Shown: piece after piece, positions 22,390 to 34,553 of the stretch | How the letters are laid out: each line of letters opens with the position of its first letter | Position numbering within the stretch: position 1 is the stretch's first letter | Position numbers and translations under genes: made by a program | NCBI GenBank assembly: GCA_025403435.1 | Contig: CM046349.1 | Coordinates: 17,940,004 to 18,004,003 of the forward strand | Reading direction: 5' to 3' | From: Artocarpus heterophyllus | Taxonomy: Eukaryota; Streptophyta; Magnoliopsida; Rosales; Moraceae | Length of the DNA: 64,000 bases | Notes under the pieces: generated by a model | Databases searched by the model: none | What the model saw: the letters and a program-made list of their open reading frames with translations, nothing else | What the model was told of the DNA's origin: nothing

Positions 22390-23077
22390 TCAGAAACAAA
22401 ACAAATGCAGATACAACTCCCGCATGCTCGACTCTAGTTCCCAAGTGGCTTCATCAACCCCGTGATGCTGCCACACGACCTTTACCAACGGTATCTCACG
22501 ATGACGCAAACTGATCACTTTTCGATCGATGATCTGAATCGACACCTCCTCGTACGTCGTATCTTCCCGAACTTGCACATCGCGAAATGAAACTATCTTA
22601 CCCTGCTCAGGCGGACACTTGAGAGAGTCCGGGTGGAAGGTCGAGCCGATAAGCAACCACACCAACACATTGAGTAATCTCGAACGGTCCAATATACCTC
22701 GGTGCAAGCTTTCCACTCACTCCGAACCGCATAATTCCTTTACGAGGCGATACCTTCAAGAGAACGAAATCTCCTACTGCAAATTCTAAAGGTCTACGTC
22801 TTCTATCCGCATAACTCTTCTGTCGACTCTGAGCTGCCCTTAATCGATTTCGAATCACAGCGACTTTTTCATTGCTATCACGGATGTCATCCGGCCCAAG
22901 AATAACCCTTTCTTCTGGCTCAGCCCAACACACCGGTGACCGACACGGTCGCCCATACAATGCCTCAAACGGTGCCATACCAATACTCGACTGATAGCTG
23001 TTGTTGTACGCGAACTCCGCCAGATGCAAATATTTCTTCCAATTCCCACCGAAGTCTAATGCACAGGCACGCAACAT
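22390..23077 (-). pseudogene. gypsy-2 copy A: integrase C-terminus and chromodomain-like tail
   Basis: Reading on the - strand, the end of the integrase core ([24 protein letters not shown]) leads into the GPY/F-like region ([10 protein letters not shown]). The tail follows with VKVVWQHHGVDEATWELES. A deletion of about 34 bp near 22628, relative to copy B, shifts the frame between the two open segments (22607-23077 and 22390-22716). A TAG stands just upstream of the core fragment, near 23105. Most of the integrase N-terminal half is absent because of the large deletion at about 23252. Confidence 0.88.
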
Positions 23078-23210
23078 ATCCTCGAAAATCTGAATAACCC
23101 GCTTAGACTACCCATCAGTCTGAGGATGAAATGTCGTACTGAAGTTCAAATCCGTACCTAAAGCCTCTTGAAAACTTCTCCAATACTTAGCATTAAACCT
23201 GGTGTTTCGA

Positions 23211-23588
23211 TCAGAGGTGATGGACAAAGGAACTCCATGCAATCTCATTGATGAACACAATCACGAATTGATCCAAACACGGCCTAAATATCTTGTTCAT
23301 CAAATCCATGAAAGTTGTCGGAGCATTCGTCAACCCAAACAACATAACCAGAAACTCAAAATGTCCATACTGGGTCCTAAAAGCTGTCTTGGGAATATCC
23401 TTGTCCCTAATCCTGAGTTGATGGTAACCCGACCACAAATCAATCTTTGAGAAGTACCGCGAACCTCCCAACTGATCAAACAACTCGTCGATCCTAGGCA
23501 AGGGATACTTATTCTTCACTGTAACACGATTCAACTGCCGATAATCTACACACAACCTGAGAGTCCCATCATGTTTCTTAGCAAACAA
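23211..23588 (-). pseudogene. gypsy-2 copy A: reverse transcriptase fragment ending at a deletion
   Basis: Fingers and palm motifs are present: [47 protein letters not shown]. The frame runs into FVIVFI and is cut at about 23252, just at the catalytic FIDD box. Copy B continues there for ~1.44 kb that copy A lacks, so copy A has no RT active site, RNase H or integrase N-terminus. A stop near 23599 (expected Trp) separates this fragment from the protease part. Confidence 0.88.
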
Positions 23589-23600
23589 AACCGGTGCTCC

Positions 23601-24551
23601 TCATGGAGATGTGCTATACCGAATATACCCCTTATCAGCAAGCTCCTGAAGTTGCTTCCTCAATTCTTTCATTTCTATCGCCGCCATCCGATAAGGTGCT
23701 ATAGAAATCGGTGCTGTCCCCGGAAACAACTCAATACCAAACTCGATTTCCTGATGCGGTGGTAATCCTGGCAACTCGTCGGGGAAGACATCCTCTAACT
23801 CATCAACCACCAGAATCGCAACACTTTCTCTCAAGGCATAGGGCTCGCACTCCAGATTCACAAGAAAAGCATAACAACCCAGATTCCTTCGCCCTCCTAG
23901 ACACGACTTCATGAGATGCTCACTCATTAACCAATCACCGCCACCTTGGTAAGTGATTATCGTCCCCCTATCAGACACTAGGGTCACTTTTCTAAGTTGG
24001 CAGTCTACAACTGTATTATACCTGGACAACCAGTCCATCCCTAGAATTACATCATATAAGCTCATGGGGAGTACAATCAAATCACTTTTCAAAATCTCAT
24101 CCCCAATCTTTATTTTACAGGCTTTACACACACAATTTACACACACCCGCCCCAAGGGAGAAGTTATGACTAGGGGTTCATTAAACTCTTCTATATCTAA
24201 TACCAAGGCATGTACAAAAGAACTCGAAATGAGAGAATGAGAGGCACCTGTATCAAATAAAACGCGAGCTAAGGATTGAGAAACTAAGATCGTACCATCG
24301 ACAACCACGTTACTAGTCTGAGAATCTGAACCACCCGATGCCATTGCATGAACCTGCGCTGGTGCCTTCCCTTTTCCTCTTCCAACATTGCTAGGTCCTG
24401 GATTATTCTGCCGATACTGTTGAGATGGAGACGACTGCACACTAGCTGTACTCGGCGCTCGATACAAAGGGACGCAACGTTGGAAATGCTGCGGCTGCTG
24501 CCCTCGTGCCAGACATAAAAACTGCTGAGGAGAAAACTGAGGGTACTGCAA
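23601..24551 (-). pseudogene. gypsy-2 copy A: gag C-terminus, protease and RT linker
   Basis: The frame encodes a Gln/Pro-rich Gag end, the protease active site LFDTGASHSLISSSFV and the DVILGMDWLSRY motif. It then carries the linker to RT (FPDELPGLPPHQEIEFGIEL, APYRMAAIEMKEL). This piece is open over 316 codons, but its neighbours are broken on both sides. Confidence 0.87.
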
Positions 24552-24613
24552 CTGCGGATACTGTTGAGGCGGAGGTAGGGTCTGGGGCTGAGACTGACGA
24601 CTGACATCCTCTC

Positions 24614-25498
24614 CTATATGAGATCCAAGACGGGTACTCTTGATCGGGCAATTCCTCTTGATGTGTCCTGGCTGCTGACAGAAATGACAATGGAAGCTAT
24701 AGGGATTGCTGCGCCCGCTACCAGATGAACTGCTGCTACCACTGTTCGGCCACCCTGCTTGCTCTTTCCCGGAGTTGGACGGCTGCTGGTGCTCTTCCTA
24801 CCACTCCTCTGCGATCCTCCTAAAGCTTTTGCTCGATCATCGCAATACTGCGCGTAATCGTTCTCCACTGATATTACTGACGACACAAGCTCTCCAAAAC
24901 TCCTAAGTCGCAGAGCAACCACCTGCCGCTGAATAGGAGCCTTAAGCCCTTTCTAAAACTTAATGCACCTCTCGCGCTCCGATGCCACTACTGATGGAGC
25001 AAATCTGGCCAACTCATTAAACTTTGCCTCATATTCCCGAACTGACAAATCACCTTACTGCAACCTATAGAACTCAGCTGCCTTCTGATCTCTATACCAC
25101 TGCGAAAAATACCGATCATAGAATAGCTCCTCGAACCTGTCCCAACTGATATCACCACCGCGTTCCAAACGCTTAGCTTGTTTCCACCAAGTGTTAGCAC
25201 CACCCTCGAGCTTATACACAGCAAATTCCACACGATACTCATCAGGCACACCAAGGGTATCCAAATGTTTCACAATCGAATCTAACCAATATTCTGCCAA
25301 CTGCGGATCCCCACTACTATCAAAAGTCAGAATAGACGCACGTCAGAATTCCTTAAAATACGTATGCCGACGACTGACATCAGAATCCTCCGGTCTAGCC
25401 TTGGCTGCCATCTGCCGGAAAGCCGCAAACAAAGACCTCATCATGCCCTCATCATTTCCGAACTCGGTGTCAGCTGTCGAACGACTTCTAGGTGCCAT
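24614..25498 (-). pseudogene. gypsy-2 copy A: gag, broken by several stops
   Basis: The ATG at 25498 (MAPRS...) matches the intact start of copy B. The Gag core has LEGGANTWWKQAK, FEELFYDRYFSQ and AAEFYRLQ. Stops relative to copy B lie near 25347, 25056 and 24954, all at glutamine positions. Confidence 0.85.
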
Positions 25499-25587
25499 CC
25501 TCTCACTTCTAAAAACCAAATTTGGACTGTTAGAAGTATTTCATTGTCATACCAATGTGTGCACAATTCCCAAGGTTCATAACCTTG

Positions 25588-25601
25588 AGCTCTGATACCA
25601 T
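25588..25601 (-). other. Primer-binding site of gypsy-2 copy A
   Basis: On the - strand TGGTATCAGAGCTC follows LTR b after a short gap; it matches the initiator-Met tRNA complement. Confidence 0.85.
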
Positions 25602-25603
25602 TC

Positions 25604-27690
25604 TGTCACCCCCCGGAGTACGGGAGGTAACGTGGTAGATTATTTAAATTAATTAAAAGGAAAATTTAATTAAAATCAAGGGTTTAGGGGTTAAATTAAA
25701 TATAAAATATGAAAGTTTCAAGAAAACCATTGCTTGAAAAATAAATAATAAACGTAGTGAGTATGGGTCCCACTGATCCACAACTTGTGCACACACATCG
25801 TATTGACAATATAATAATACAACTACAGTCCAAGCACGAAGAAAGTTTAAAATATTACATGCCTTGTTCAAATAATACAAATAACCTACTAGTCCTTCTA
25901 CTGCTCCTAGGTTCCGTCCGTTGAGTCCTCTCTAAACCTAAATGGGAATCCACCTAGAGGGAGAAGTTTAAAAACAAACAAAACATGAGCGAAAGGCTCA
26001 ATCGGACTATCTTTTAATAAATCATTTAATTTAAAGAAAAATCTCACTATTTAGGGAATTATTTAAAAGAAACCTTGAATAAATAAATTTAAATAAAATC
26101 GTTCTTACTCAAAACAGTTTATTCGGTTGACCAGAAACATCATTTTCTTTTCCTAGGCAAACCATAAGGATATCACCACCGTACTGGCCCAGCTGGGTTT
26201 CGGGACCTGCCCCCAAGGTCGATCGCTACACGACCCGATCTCTAATATGGCATCATGCACTTATGTTTATCTTCATCATTATTCAAAACCCATTTACCGA
26301 GTATTATAATTTACATTCATTATGAAGTTCATTTTAGTTCACGGTTTATTAAAATATAACCGATAAATTCATTTTCAATCAACCGTTGAAAGCATTTTTA
26401 TAAAAACCCTTTTTAAAGCCAAATCATTATGAAACTGGGCTACCAAAAGAAGGATAGGAGTCCTACCTCGATACTCATGCCGGTGCCCCACACCGTAATC
26501 CCGGTCCGCTATACGTTAGCTCCGCGGAACCACGAACGATCCTAGACACACACTAGGTCGATCAATATCTAGTTCGAGACATCTTATGTTACTAAACCAT
26601 TTAATGATGTCCTAGTGTGCCATTTGTATCTTTAAAATCATTTTACAAGGTTGGAATTTCAATCGGGGTTCAAAATAATGAAAACGTGTAAAAATCATAA
26701 AATTTTCCCATGCCCTGCCGGCCTACCGGACGTCCTGCTTCGGCCGGCTGAACTGTGCAGCTCGGCCTGCCGGAAATCAAGTCCGGTCGGCAGGACATTT
26801 TCCAAGTTTGGCCTGCCGGACAGATGAATCCGGTCTGCCAAACTGAAAAAACCCAGAATTCCCAGCCACGGGTTTTGGTTCTCCCAAAACCCAAATCTTG
26901 ATTCTAACCTATTTTTCTCAAATCTCAGGCATGGAAAACATTCATAGATGATAGAAAAACATAATAGAACACTTTTGAACTCATTTAAACAAAATTTAAA
27001 CACAAAAATCCAAAAATGGGAGAAAATGAGGAAAAATCAAAAATCTTGATTCGAATCCGTTTTTCTTTAATCCAAGCTTAGATTCTATGTGTTCTAAGTT
27101 CCTTTAACTCAAATCAAGGGTTTTCTAAGCTCAAACAAACCTAGATTTCAAAAATACACGAAAAAATCAAAACTTTGAAAAAGTTTAGAAATTTCAAAAC
27201 TAACCTCAAATCGAAGCTTTAACTCCACTTTTTGGTAGCCAAATCACGTCCCCGAGCTTCCTACTCGCTAACCCGAAGCTTGGACTCGAATTTGGCTTCA
27301 AAATCTTGAAGAAATTTGAGAGAGAAAGAGAGAAACCGAGAGAGAGAGAGAGATCACACGGGAGAGAGAGAGAACATAGAGAATGAGAGGAAGAGAGTGA
27401 GAGAGAGAATAAATAGAAAGAAATGGTGGGCGGTTTTACAGTGCGAAAGCCATGTGCCGGCCACGTTTTGTAAAACAGAATATTTTTAACATTTTACAAA
27501 CTGTTGTGTTTTAAAAACTCGAAATAATATTTTAAAATAATAAGGAATCATTAGAATTTATTAATTTAACAAAACAACCTAAAATGCAAAATTTAACCAA
27601 ATGGTCAAATTAATGTTAAAACATTAATTATGGCACACTAATTCATCATTTTACATTACAATAACGTTAAACAAATTTTGGGGTGTTACA
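25604..27690 (-). repeat. gypsy-2 LTR b (middle, shared)
   Basis: It aligns along its whole length with LTRs a and c. At many sites it agrees with c against a. It lacks about 27 bp within the palindrome cluster near 26830. It acts as the 3' LTR of copy B and the 5' LTR of copy A. Confidence 0.9.
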
Positions 27691-27738
27691 ACTCTCCACC
27701 CCTAAAATAAATTTCGCCCTCGAAATTTATATCTCATT

Positions 27739-28925
27739 TCAGAAACAAAACAAATGCGGATACAACTCCCGTATGCTCGACTCTAGTTCCCAAGTGGCTT
27801 CATCAACCCCATGATGCTGCCACACGACCTTTACCAATGGTATCTCATGACGACGCAAACTGATCACTTTTCGATCAATGATCTGAATCGACACCTCCTC
27901 GTACATTGTATCTTCCCAAACCTGCACATAACGAAATCAAACTATCTTACCCTGCTCAGGCGGACACTTCCTAAGCATCGACACATGGAGCACATCGTGA
28001 ACATGAGTGAGTTTGGGTGGAAGGTCGAGTCGATAAGCAACCACACCAACACGCTGAGTGATCTCGAACGGTCCAATATACCTCGGTGCAAGCTTTCCAC
28101 TCACTCTGAACCTCATAGTTCCTTTACGAGGCGACACCTTTAAGAAAACGAAATCTCCTACCGCAAATTCTAAAGGTCTACATCTTCTATCCGCATTACT
28201 CTTCTGTCAACTCTGAGCTGCCCTCAATCGATTTCGAATCACGGTGACTTTTTCATTATTATCACGGATCTCATCCAGCCCAAGAATAACCCTGTCTTTT
28301 GGCTCAGCCCAACACACCGGTGACCGACACGGTCGCCCATACAACGCCTCAAACGGTGCCATACCAATACTTGACTGATAGCTGTTGTTGTACGCGAACT
28401 CCGCCAGACGCACATATTTCTTCCAATTCCCGCCGAAGTCTATCGCACAGGCAAGCAACATATCCTCGAGAATCTGAATAACTCACTCAGACTGCCCATC
28501 AGTCTGAGAATGAAATGTCGTACTGAAGTTCAAATCCGTACCTAAAGCCTCCTGTAAACTTCTCCAATACTTAGCATTAAACCTGGTGTCTCAACCAGAG
28601 GTGATGGACAAAGGAACTCCATGCAATCTCACTATGTTCTACAGATACAAGTCCCCGAGAATCCTCCTCGAACATGTCGACCTGAATGGAATGAAATGTG
28701 CCGATTTCGTCAACCTGTCGACCACGACCCAAACTGCATCATGCCGCTGCTCCGTCCTCGGCAAACCTGTGAGAAAATCCATCGTCACATGTTCCCTTTT
28801 TCACCCTGGAATAGGAAGCGGCTAAAGCTGACCTGCAGGCTTCTGATGCTTGGCTTTCACCAGAAGACACGTCGTACACTTGGTCACGTACTCTCAAACA
28901 TCTGTCTTCATGCCTCTCCACCAAT
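27739..28925 (-). pseudogene. gypsy-2 copy B: integrase and chromodomain-like tail, broken
   Basis: On the - strand the zinc-binding end (KCTTCLLVKAKHQKP, ~28860-28900) is followed by core pieces. These include [24 protein letters not shown] (28207-28461), the GPY/F-like segment [14 protein letters not shown] and the tail VKVVWQHHGVDEATWELES. Several stops interrupt the frame, including ones near 28208, 27938 and 28489. Relative to copy A it retains the ~34 bp around 27970-28005. Confidence 0.86.
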
Positions 28926-29079
28926 ATTGCCTCTTCAAATCACGATACATCTTTGTGCTCCCTGGATGAATGGCAAACTAAGACCTATGAGCTTCGTCGA
29001 AAACGGATTCCGTCACCTCAACGATAGCTGGAACTGCAAGATGCTCCCAAAAATACAACAATCCATCTGCATGCACTCT

Positions 29080-29958
29080 TCATTCTTCAAACTGCTCTCC
29101 GTTCTGAATCCGCGTCCAAATCCCCTGGAAATGCTGATCCTGCCACTGATTTTGCTTCACCATCTGAACAAGAGCTGGGGTCACCTCCATATGGTATGCC
29201 GAAACTCGATCACAGTCTTCACGATACCATAGCCCATACACGCTCACTGTCGCATCCCTGCTCCAGTCCTCAAGAGCCAAACAATTGAGAATCCCTGAAG
29301 ACTTCCTACTAAGCGCATCCGCGACCACATTAGCTTTCCCAAGATGATACTACAACGCAAAATCATAATCCTCCATATACTCTATCCATCTCCGCTGCCT
29401 CAAATTAAGATCCCTCTGAGTGAACAGATACCTCAAACTCTTATGATCGGAGAAGACCTGAAATGTCACTCCATACAAATAACACCTCCAAATCTTCAGC
29501 GCGTGAATCACTACCGCAAGCTCCAAATCATGAGTAGGATAATTCCGCTCGTGAGGTCGTAGCTGTCTCGATCCATACGCAACCACGCGTCCATGCTGCA
29601 TCAACACGTATCCAAGTCTGCGTCCTGAAGCATCTGCGTAAACCTCATACGGCTCGTCATTGCTAGGAATAACCAACACTGGGGCTGAAGTCAACCGGTT
29701 CTTCAATTCCTGAAAAGCAAGCTCACATTCTTCATCCCACTCAAACCTGACATTTTTCTTGATCAACCTCGTCAACGGAGCTACAATCTTTGAGAAATCC
29801 TTTACAAATTTCCTATAATAACCAGCAAGACCCAAGAAGCTGCGAATCTTCGCTACATTCCTTGGTCGTTCCCATTCCACTATAGCTTCAATCTTAGACG
29901 GATCTACAGAAATACCATGCTCAGAGATGACATGACCCCAAAATTTGACCTCAGTCAA
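29080..29958 (-). pseudogene. gypsy-2 copy B: RT thumb/connection and RNase H
   Basis: The frame starts with [20 protein letters not shown], then [18 protein letters not shown]. RNase H follows with [32 protein letters not shown] and [12 protein letters not shown]. The RNase H terminus VADALSRKS begins the next open piece (29080-29328). This whole block is absent from copy A. Confidence 0.88.
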
Positions 29959-30093
29959 CCAAAACTCTCACTTTTCCCTTTTGGCATACAACTGGTGCTC
30001 TCACAGAGTCTGAAGCACGATCCGGAGATGCTACTCATGCTCCTCCCAAGTCTTAGAATACACTAGAATGTCATCGATGAACACAATCACGAA

Positions 30094-31202
30094 CTAATCC
30101 AAATACGGCCTAAATATTTTGTTCATCAAATCCATGAAAGCTGCCGGAGCATTCGTCAACCCAAACAACATAACCAGAAACTCAAAATGTCCATACCGGG
30201 TCCTAAAAGCTATCTTGGGAATATCCTCGTCCCTAATCCTAAGTTGATGGTAACCCGACCGTAAATCAATCTTTGAGAAGTACCGTGAACCTCCCAACTG
30301 ATCAAACAACTCGTCGATCCTAGGCAAGGGATACTTATTCTTCACTATAACATGATTCAGCTGCCGATAATCTACACATAACCTGAAAGTCCCATCATGT
30401 TTCTTAGCAAACAAAACTGGTACTCCCCATGGAGATGTGCTATTCTGAATATACCATTTATCAGCAAGCTCCTGAAGTTGCTTCCTCAATTCTTTCATTT
30501 CTGCCGCCGCCATCCGATAAGGTGCTATAGAAATCGGTGCTGTCCCCGGAAACAACTCAATACCAAACTCGATTTGCTGATGTGGTGCGGGGAAGACATC
30601 CTTTAACTCATCAACCACCGAAATTGCTACACTTTCTCTCAAGGCATAGGCTCTCACTCCAGATTCGCAAGAAAAGCATAACAACCCAGATTCCTTCGCC
30701 CTCCTAGACACGACTTCATGAGACACTCACTCATTAACCAATCACCACCACCCTGGTAAGTGACCATCGTCCCCCTATCAGACACTAGGGTCACTTTTCT
30801 AAGTTGGCAATCTACAACTGCATTATACCTGGACAACTAGTCCATCCCTAGAATTACATCATATGAGCTCATGGGGAGTACAATCAAATCATTTTTCAAA
30901 ATCTCATCCCCAATCTTTATCAAATCATTTTTCAAAATCTCATCCCCGATCTTTATTTTACATGCTTTACACACACAATTTACACACACCTGCCCTAAGG
31001 GAGAAGTTATGACTAGGGGTTCATTAAACCCTTCTATATCTAATCCCAAAGCATGTACAAAAGAACTCGAAATGAGAGAATGAGAAGCACCTGTATCAAA
31101 TAAAATGCGAGCTAAGGATTGAGAAACTAAGAACGTACCATCGACAACCACGTTACTGGTATGAGAATCTGAACCACCTGATGCCATTGCATAAACCTGC
31201 AC
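30094..31202 (-). pseudogene. gypsy-2 copy B: protease and RT N-terminal half
   Basis: Protease shows LFDTGASHSLISSSFV. It carries a tandem duplication of an 11-residue unit (KIGDEILKNDL) at about 30895-30955 that copy A lacks. RT shows [32 protein letters not shown] and [20 protein letters not shown] near 30094 (expected Gln) sits just before the FIDD catalytic box, which is still encoded downstream. A short deletion near 30586 removes residues of the LPGLP linker. Confidence 0.87.
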
Positions 31203-32342
31203 TGGTGCCTTCGCTTTTTCTCTTCCAACATTGCTAGGTCCTGGATTATTCTATCGATACTGCTGAGATGGAGACGACTGCATACTAGCTGTAGTCGGTG
31301 CTCGATATTGAGGGACGCTACGCTGGAAATGCAACGGCTGCTGCCCGCGTGCCGGATATGAAAACTGTTGAGGAGAGAACTGAGGGCACTGCAACTACGG
31401 ATACTGTTGAGGCGGAGGTAGGGTCTGAGGCTGAGACTGACGACTGGCATCCTCTCTTGTCTGAGATCCAAGACGGGTACTCCTGATCGGGCAATTCCTC
31501 TTGATGTGTCCTGGCTACTGACAGAAATGACAATGGAAGCTGTAGGGATTGCTGCGCCCACTACCAGATGAACTGCTGCTACCACTGTTCGCGCCACCCT
31601 GCTTGCTCTTTCTCGGAGTTGGACGGCTGCTGGTGTTCTTCCTACCGCTCTTCTGCGATCCTCCTAAAGCTTTTGCTCGATCCTCGCAATACTGCATGTA
31701 ATCATTCTCCACTGATATTGCTGACGACACAAGCTCTCCAAAACTCCTAGGTCGTAGAGCAACCACCTGCCGCCGAATAGGAGCCTTAAGCCCTTCCTGA
31801 AACTTAATGCACCTGTCGCAATCCGATGCCATTGCTGATGGAGCAAACCCGGCCAACTCATTAAACTTTACCTCATATTCCCAAACTAACAAATCACCCT
31901 GCTGCAACCTGTAGAACTCAGCTGCCTTCTGATCTCTATACCCTTGCGAAAAATACCGATCATAGAACAGTTCCTCGAACCTGTCCCAACTGATATCACC
32001 ACCGCATTCTAAATGTTTAGCTTGTTTCCACCAAGTGTTAGCACCACCCTTGAGCTTATACGCAGCAAATTCCACACGATACTCATCAGGTACACCAAGG
32101 GTATTCAAATGCTTCACAATCGAATCTAACCAATATTCTGCCAACTACGGATCCCCATTACCATCAAAAGTCAGAATAGACGCACGTTGGAATTCCTTAA
32201 AATACGTGTGCCGACAACTGACAACAGAATCCTCCGATCTAGCCCTGGCTGCCATCTGCCGAAAAGCCGCAAACATAGACCTTATCATGCTCTCATCATT
32301 TTCAAACTCGGCGTCAGCTGTCGAATGACTTCTAGGTGCCAT
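31203..32342 (-). pseudogene. gypsy-2 copy B: gag
   Basis: It begins MAPRSHSTAD at 32342. The Gag core (LKGGANTWWKQAK, FEELFYDRYFSQGYRDQ) is open over 31515-32144. It is flanked by TAG stops near 32145 and 31515 at positions where glutamine is expected. A zinc-knuckle segment (FHCHFCQ...GHIKRNCPI) lies around 31490-31545. The region after it is Gln/Pro-rich and interrupted. Confidence 0.85.
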
Positions 32343-32432
32343 CCTCTCATTTCTGAAAGCAAAATTTGGACTGTTAGAAGTATTTCATTGTTATACCTAT
32401 GTGTGCACAATTCCCAAAGTTCATAACCTTGA

Positions 32433-32446
32433 GCTCTGATACCATT
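32433..32446 (-). other. Primer-binding site of gypsy-2 copy B
   Basis: On the - strand TGGTATCAGAGCTC follows LTR c, the same site as in copy A. Confidence 0.85.
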
Positions 32447-32447
32447 C

Positions 32448-34553
32448 TGTCACGCCCCGGAGTACGGGAGGTGACGTGGTAGATTATTTAAATTAATTAA
32501 AAGGAGAATTTAATTAAAATCAAGGGTTTAGGAGTTAAATTAAATATAAAATATGAAAGTTTCAAGAATACCATTGCATGAAAAATAAATAATAAACGTA
32601 GCAAGTATGGATCCCATTGACCCACAACTTGTGCACACACATCGTACTGACAATATAATAATACAACTACAGTCCAAGCACGAAGAAAGTTTAAAATATT
32701 ACATGCCTTGTTCAAATAATACAAATAACCTACTAGTCCTTCTACTGCTCCTGGGTTCTATCTGTTGAGTCCTCTCTGAACCTATATGGGAATCCACCTA
32801 GAGGGGGAAGTTTAAAAACAAACAAAACATGAGCGAAAGGCTCAGTAGGACTATATTTTAATAAATCATTTAATTTAAAGAAAAATCTCACTATTCAGGG
32901 AATTATTTAAAAGAAACCTTGAATAAATAAATTTAAATAAAACCGTTCTTACTCAAAACAGTTTATTCGATCGACCAGAAACATCATTTTCTTTTCCTAG
33001 GCAAACCATAAGGATATCACCACCGTACTGGCCCAGTTGGGTTTCAGGACCTGCCTCCAAGGTCGATCGCTACACAACTCGATCTCTGATATGGCATCAT
33101 GCACTTGTGTTTATCTTCATCATTATTCAAAACCCATTTACCGAGTATTATCATTTACATTCATTATGAAGTTCATTTCAGTTCACGGTTTATTAAAATA
33201 TAACCGATAAATTCATTTTCAATCAACCGTTGAAAGCATATTTATAAAAACCCTTTTTAAAGCCAAATCATTATGAAACTGGGCTACCAAAGGAAAGATA
33301 GGAGTCCTACCTCGATACTCATGCCGGTGCCCCACACCGTAATCCCGGTCCGTTATACGTTAGCTCCGTGGAACCACGAACGATCATAGACACACACTAG
33401 GTTGATCAATATCTAGTTCGAGACATCTTATGTTACTAAACCATTTAATGATGTCCTAGTGTGCCATTTGTATCTTTAAATCATTTTACAAGGTTGAAAT
33501 TTTAATCGGGGTTTAAAACAGTAAAAACAGGTAAAAATCACAAAATTTTCCCATGCCCTGCCGGCCTGCCGGACGTCCTGCTTCGGCCGGTCGAACTGTG
33601 TAGCTCGACCTGCCAGAAATCAAGTCTGGTCGGTCGGACATTTTCCAAGTTCGGCCTGCCTGACAGATGAATCCGGCCTGCCGATCCTTTGAATCCGGCC
33701 TACCGAACTGGAAAAACCCAGAATTCCCAGCCACGGGTTTTGGTTCTCCCAAAACCTAAATCTTGATTCTAACCTATTTTTCTCAAATCTCAGGCATGGA
33801 AAGCATTCATAGATGATAGAAAAACATAATAGAAAACTTTTGAACTCATTTAAACAAAATTTAAACACAAAAATCCAAAAATGGGAGAAAATGAGGAAAA
33901 ATCAAAAATCTTGATTCGAATTCGTTTTTCTTTAATCCAAGCTTAGATTCTATGTGTTCTAAGTTCCTTTAACTCAAATCAAGGGTTTTCTAAGCTCAAA
34001 CAAACCTAGATTTCAAAAATGCACGAAAAATCAAAACTTTGAAAAAGTTTAGAAATTTCAAAACTAACCTCAAATCGAAGCTTTAACTCCACTTTTTGGT
34101 AGCCAAATCACGTCCCCGAGCTTCCTACTCGCTAACCCGAAGCTTGGACTCGAATTTGGCTTCAAAATCTTGAAGAAATTTGAGAGAGAAAGAGAGAAAC
34201 CGAGAGAGAGAGAGAGATCACACGGGAGAGAGAGAGAACATAGAGAATGAGAGGAAGAGAGTGAGAGAGAGAATAAATAGAAAGAAATGGTGGGCGGTTT
34301 TACTGTGCGAAAGCCATGTGCCGCCCACGTTTTGTAAAACAGAATATTTTTAACATTTTACAAACTGTTGTGTTTTAAAAACTCGAAATAATATTTTAAA
34401 ATAATAAGGAATCATTAGAATTTATTAATTTAACACAACAACCTAAAATGCAAAATTTAACCAAATGGTCAAACTAATGTTAAAACATTAATTATGGCAC
34501 AATAATTCATCATTTTACATTACAATAACGTTAAACAAATTTGGGGCGTTACA
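32448..34553 (-). repeat. gypsy-2 LTR c (5' end of compound)
   Basis: It runs from TGTCACGCCC to GCGTTACA on the + strand. It shares derived bases with LTR b, so b and c look like the original LTR pair of copy B. It holds a palindrome cluster at 33555-33712 and a GAGA-rich tract at 34180-34275. Confidence 0.9.

Larger units (their letters stand above)
20225..34553 (-). mobile_element. gypsy-2: compound Ty3/gypsy element, LTR-internal-LTR-internal-LTR
   Basis: Three related LTRs (20225-22341, 25604-27690, 32448-34553) alternate with two internal regions, all in - orientation. Each internal region has a tRNA-iMet primer site beside its upstream LTR and a purine tract beside its downstream LTR. 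The flanks are GATCA (20220-20224) and GATAA (34554-34558), a plausible 5-bp target duplication with one change, which suggests the whole compound is one locus. The domains and the terminal chromodomain-like tail place it with Tekay/Del-like chromoviruses, in a family distinct from gypsy-1. Confidence 0.9.
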
